Assembly (NCBI RefSeq): GCF_009664835.1
Contig: NZ_CP045929.1
Coordinates: 3,162,001 to 3,226,000, forward strand
DNA: 64,000 nucleotides
Direction: 5' to 3'
DNA from: Allosaccharopolyspora coralli
GTDB taxonomy: Bacteria > Actinomycetota > Actinomycetes > Mycobacteriales > Pseudonocardiaceae
In this document: positions 61,218-64,000 of the stretch, one piece after another
How the letters are laid out: every line of letters starts with the position of its first letter
Numbering within the stretch: position 1 is the stretch's first letter
The notes under the pieces: generated by a model
Told to the model about the DNA's origin: nothing
What the model saw: only the letters and a program-made list of their open reading frames with translations
Databases searched by the model: none
Translations under genes and position numbers: made by a program

Positions 61218-62563
61218 TGCACACTTCCCTTCACTGATTCTTCGTGGTGATCGCTGTCCGGTGCGGAGTGGCTCCGAGCCGCCCTGGCGGCGAGCAGCAG
61301 CGAGCCCGCGGCGACGACACCGGCTCCGGCCAGGTACCAGGCCGGGGCCACCGGAGTGCCGCTGAGCTCGATCAACGCGGTGGCCACCAACGGCGCGGTG
61401 CCGCCGAACAGGGCGTTGGCGGTGTTGAAGCTGAACGCGAAGCCGCTGTAGCGCACGTGCGTCGGGAACAGCTCGGCGAGGTACGACGGCAGGGTCCCGT
61501 CGTTCATCGTCAGCAGCACGCCCAGCGCGAGTTGGACGAGGGTGACGCCGACGAGCCCGCTGACACCGAGCAGCAGGAAGACGGGGACCGCCAACAGCGC
61601 GAACAGGATTCCGGCCGCGAACATCATGCGTGCGCGTCCGACCACATCGGACAGTCGTCCCATCACGAAGACGGACGCGATGTAGCCGACGAGGGCGATC
61701 GTGGTCGAGACGAACGCGGAGGTCTCGTCCATGCCGAGTTCGGTGGACAGATACGTGGGCATGTAGGTCAGCAGCATGTAGAAGCCGACCGCGTTCAGGC
61801 AGGTCACCCCACATGCGACGAGGATGGAGCGCCGGTTGCGGCCGAAGGTCTCCCGCATCGGCGAGTGCGCGACGGACTCCCGTTGTTCCAGTGCGCGGAA
61901 CTCGGGTGTGTCCTCGAGTTTCACCCGGATGTAGCGACCGATCAGACCGAGCGGTCCGGCGATCAGGAACGGGATGCGCCAGCCCCACGAGGACATCGCC
62001 TCGTCGGAGAGCGTGGAGGTCAGCAGCGTCACCGCGAGTGAGCCGCACAGTAGCCCGCCTGCCGTGCTCGCGGGTACGACGCTGGTGTACAAACCGCGCC
62101 GCTTCGTCGGTGCGTACTCGAACAGGAATGCCGCTGCCCCCGCGTACTCACCCGCCGCCGAGAATCCCTGCACCATGCGCACGAGCAGCAGCAGGACGGG
62201 AGCGGCGATGCCGAGCTGCGCGTAGCCGGGCAGCAGCGCGATCGCGAAGGTGGCGGCGGACATGATGAGGATGGACAGCGACAGCGCACGCCGCCTGCCG
62301 AACTTGTCGCCGAAGTGACCCCAGAACACGCCGCCGACGGGGCGGATGATGAAGGACAGCGCGAAGACCCCGAACGTCGCGAGCAGTCCGGCGGTCGGCG
62401 AACTCTCCGGAAAGAAGACGCTCGCGATGGTGACCGCCAGGTAGCCGTAGACGGCGTAGTCGAACCACTCCACGAGGTTGCCGACGAAGCTCGCGCCGAC
62501 CACGCGGCGCAAGGTCGTCGGGCTAGCGGACTCGTCCTTCGTTCCGGTCGGTGGTGAGCTCAT
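61214..62563 (-). CDS. MHS-family (MFS) transporter, probable creatine importer
   Basis: 449 residues with 12 hydrophobic segments. GNLVEWFDYAVYGYLAVTIA (the FDYxxY motif of metabolite:H+ symporters), GHFGDKFGRRRALSLSIL (MFS loop) and RMVQGFSAAGEYAGAAAFLFEY are classic for the ProP/KgtP group. The overlap with creatinase (GTGA) implies one operon, so creatine or a similar zwitterion is the likely substrate. Confidence 0.9.
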   Translation of the reverse strand: MSSPPTGTKDESASPTTLRRVVGASFVGNLVEWFDYAVYGYLAVTIASVFFPESSPTAGLLATFGVFALSFIIRPVGGVFWGHFGDKFGRRRALSLSILIMSAATFAIALLPGYAQLGIAAPVLLLLVRMVQGFSAAGEYAGAAAFLFEYAPTKRRGLYTSVVPASTAGGLLCGSLAVTLLTSTLSDEAMSSWGWRIPFLIAGPLGLIGRYIRVKLEDTPEFRALEQRESVAHSPMRETFGRNRRSILVACGVTCLNAVGFYMLLTYMPTYLSTELGMDETSAFVSTTIALVGYIASVFVMGRLSDVVGRARMMFAAGILFALLAVPVFLLLGVSGLVGVTLVQLALGVLLTMNDGTLPSYLAELFPTHVRYSGFAFSFNTANALFGGTAPLVATALIELSGTPVAPAWYLAGAGVVAAGSLLLAARAARSHSAPDSDHHEESVKGSVQ

Positions 62564-62662
62564 CGCACCCGCTCTCGTATGGGTCGTACCGGCGAGGAAG
62601 CGGACTCCTCCCCAGTGGCGACGGTCATGGACACTGCGGACGCACTCAAAGCAACGGTGTTG

Positions 62663-62676
62663 CGTTCATTGGAACG
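62663..62676. promoter_or_regulatory. Candidate IclR operator, CGTTC-ATTG-GAACG
   Basis: Perfect 5-bp arms with a 4-bp spacer lie 100 bp upstream of the transporter start, in the promoter region of the creatine operon. IclR regulators bind short dyads of this kind. Confidence 0.45.
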
Positions 62677-62873
62677 TACGAATCCGTTCGCGCCATGTCA
62701 ACACCCGCCTCGAACGCAAGCACTTCGCTTGACAACGGGGCCGTGTGTCCGTCACGGCACGCACAGTAATGGGAAGCGAGGGCATGCTGCTCACTGACGC
62801 CATGCTCGATGAATGCAACTCTGTTCCAGTCGAGTGACGTAAGCGACGAACGTGACGTGACCCGAACAACGCA

Positions 62874-62903
62874 TTGTCCGGCTCTCGGTGCGCCGCTTAG
62901 AGT
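62874..62903 (+). promoter_or_regulatory. Promoter of the pseudouridine glycosidase gene
   Basis: TTGTCC (62874-62879) and TAGAGT (62898-62903) are 18 bp apart, giving a leader of about 120 nt. The rest of 62564-63030 has no gene that I can see. Confidence 0.5.
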
Positions 62904-63030
62904 GCACGCGGATTGAGGCTGTGGCGCCACAGTGCGCGGAGAGCCTTCCTCCGGCCCACGCAGACCGGCCGCCCACGTAGTCCAACCCGCGCACCCTCCT
63001 CAGCTGCCCGAGTTCCCGACTGGAGGTCCG

Positions 63031-63945
63031 ATGGCTCGTCCCGATTCGCCCGTGGTGGCTGCCGAGATTCGCGAAGCCGTCGACGCCGGTCGTGCCGTGG
63101 TGGCGCTCGAATCCACGATCATCACGCACGGACTGCCGCGCCCGCGCAACCTCGACGTCGCGCACGAGGCCGAGGCATTGCTGCGCGAGGCAGGCGTGGT
63201 GCCTGCGACCGTGGGGGTAGTGGACGGAGTGCCGACCGTCGGCCTCTCCGACGACCAGATCGCAGCGTTGGCCGCCGACGACGCCGCCGAGAAGCTCAGC
63301 ATCCGGGACCTTCCCGTCGCTGCGGCGAAGAACTGGACGGGTGGCACCACGGTGGCCGCCACGGCGTTGCTCGCGCACCGAGCCGGTGTCGCGGTGTTCG
63401 CCACCGGTGGGCTCGGCGGCGTCCACCACGGTGCGAGCGAGACGTTCGACGAGTCGGCGGACCTGACCGCGTTGGCCGACATCCCGATCGTCGTCGTCAG
63501 CGCGGGAGCCAAGTCCATCTTGGACGTCGGTGCGACGCTGGAACGACTCGAGACGCTGAGTATTCCGGTGGTCGGATGGCGCACCGATCGCTACCCCGGC
63601 TTTTACGTCCCCGATTCCGGACACCCGGTTCCACACACCGTGGACTCCGCCGCCGAGGTGGCGACCATGGTCGCGGCGAGCGACGACCTCGGGCTGCGTG
63701 CCGCACTGCTCGTCGCGAACCCGGTCCCGGAACACGCGCAACTTCCGGCCGCCGAACACGACGCGGCGCTCGCCCGGGCGTGGGAGGCCGCGCGAGAACA
63801 CGGCATCACCGGGAAGGCGACGACGCCGTTCCTGCTCGAACATCTGCTCAGTACCACGGGCGGCCGCAGCCTCGAGGTCAATGTCGCGTTGTACAGCAAC
63901 AATGTGTCGGTCGGCGCGGAGATCGCGCGAGCACTCGCGCTGTGA
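63031..63945 (+). CDS. psuG: Pseudouridine-5'-phosphate glycosidase
   Basis: 304 residues. VVALESTIITHGLPRPRNLD at the start, VGVVDGVPTVGL, NWTGGTTVAATALLAHRAGV, FATGGLGGVHHGA and VGWRTDRYPGFY are characteristic of PsuG/IndA. It splits pseudouridine-5'-phosphate to ribose-5-phosphate and uracil. ATG 63031 has TGGAGG 4 nt upstream. The kinase partner is not seen in the remaining 55 bp of the window. Confidence 0.95.
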   Translation: MARPDSPVVAAEIREAVDAGRAVVALESTIITHGLPRPRNLDVAHEAEALLREAGVVPATVGVVDGVPTVGLSDDQIAALAADDAAEKLSIRDLPVAAAKNWTGGTTVAATALLAHRAGVAVFATGGLGGVHHGASETFDESADLTALADIPIVVVSAGAKSILDVGATLERLETLSIPVVGWRTDRYPGFYVPDSGHPVPHTVDSAAEVATMVAASDDLGLRAALLVANPVPEHAQLPAAEHDAALARAWEAAREHGITGKATTPFLLEHLLSTTGGRSLEVNVALYSNNVSVGAEIARALAL

Positions 63946-64000
63946 GAGGGCATTGGAAAAGTGGGGCGGCGGTACCGGACCACCTGCCCACGTTCCACGA

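Overview
The window is chromosomal DNA from a high-GC actinomycete. The genes have almost exclusively G or C at third positions, GTG starts are frequent, and start/stop overlaps of the ATGA or GTGA type are common. The order pdtaR - PaaI-type thioesterase - polA - rpsA - coaE - uvrB (read from 53 kb back to 39 kb) matches the Rv1626-Rv1633 block of Mycobacterium tuberculosis. F420-type enzymes, a PdtaR-type ANTAR regulator, a type VII secretion (T7SS) toxin module and a DivIVA-like coiled-coil protein fit the same picture. Gene content and repeat style suggest a Pseudonocardiaceae member (Saccharomonospora, Prauserella or Amycolatopsis type); this assignment is inference.

Layout. 1-4.8 kb: two acyl-CoA dehydrogenases, a methyltransferase, a small Cys-rich pair, an enoyl-CoA hydratase and an isochorismatase-fold protein that lacks the catalytic triad. 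4.8-10.4 kb: a tripartite tricarboxylate transporter (tctCBA) divergent from a CitA/CitB-type two-component system. 10.6-14.4 kb: an acyltransferase, an F420/FMN split-barrel protein and a coiled-coil protein. 13.8-19.5 kb: a TetR (BetI-like) regulator divergent from betaine-aldehyde dehydrogenase, an APC permease and a choline-dehydrogenase-like GMC oxidoreductase. 19.6-23.7 kb: an F420-dependent luciferase-like oxidoreductase, then a leftward module of a T7SS-type toxin with a NucA/NucB-like nuclease end and two candidate immunity genes, preceded by gene remnants. 23.8-31.8 kb: a HAD phosphatase - APH kinase - acyl-CoA dehydrogenase operon (an unfused ACAD10-like set), a MaoC hydratase, a Tat-exported esterase lipoprotein, a quinone oxidoreductase, a TetR regulator and two SDRs.

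32-39 kb: a Xre/RES-type toxin-antitoxin pair, a TerC protein behind a yybP-ykoY (Mn2+) riboswitch, and an unusual protein joining an extracytoplasmic S15/CocE-type hydrolase to an ABC ATPase, paired with a permease that has an acidic duplicated N-terminus. 39-53.7 kb: the conserved core block (uvrB, two DUF402 genes, coaE, a YbaK-type deacylase, rpsA, polA, PaaI, pdtaR) interrupted by a methyltransferase, a GNAT protein, a decayed ABC gene and a VOC protein. 53.9-64 kb: a tiny membrane protein, a PucR regulator divergent from an NCS1 permease and a polysaccharide-deacetylase/allantoinase-like enzyme, a DUF6292-like protein, a creatine operon (MHS transporter - creatinase - IclR) and pseudouridine-5'-phosphate glycosidase.

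Four families of short intergenic repeats run through the window: a 44-bp palindrome (6 copies, all at gene 3' ends), a gaacggcactttcgcc inverted repeat (3 loci), a roughly 70-bp element (4 copies) and a two-copy element. Several genes have a TANNNT box 6-7 nt before the start codon, which is the signature of leaderless transcripts.
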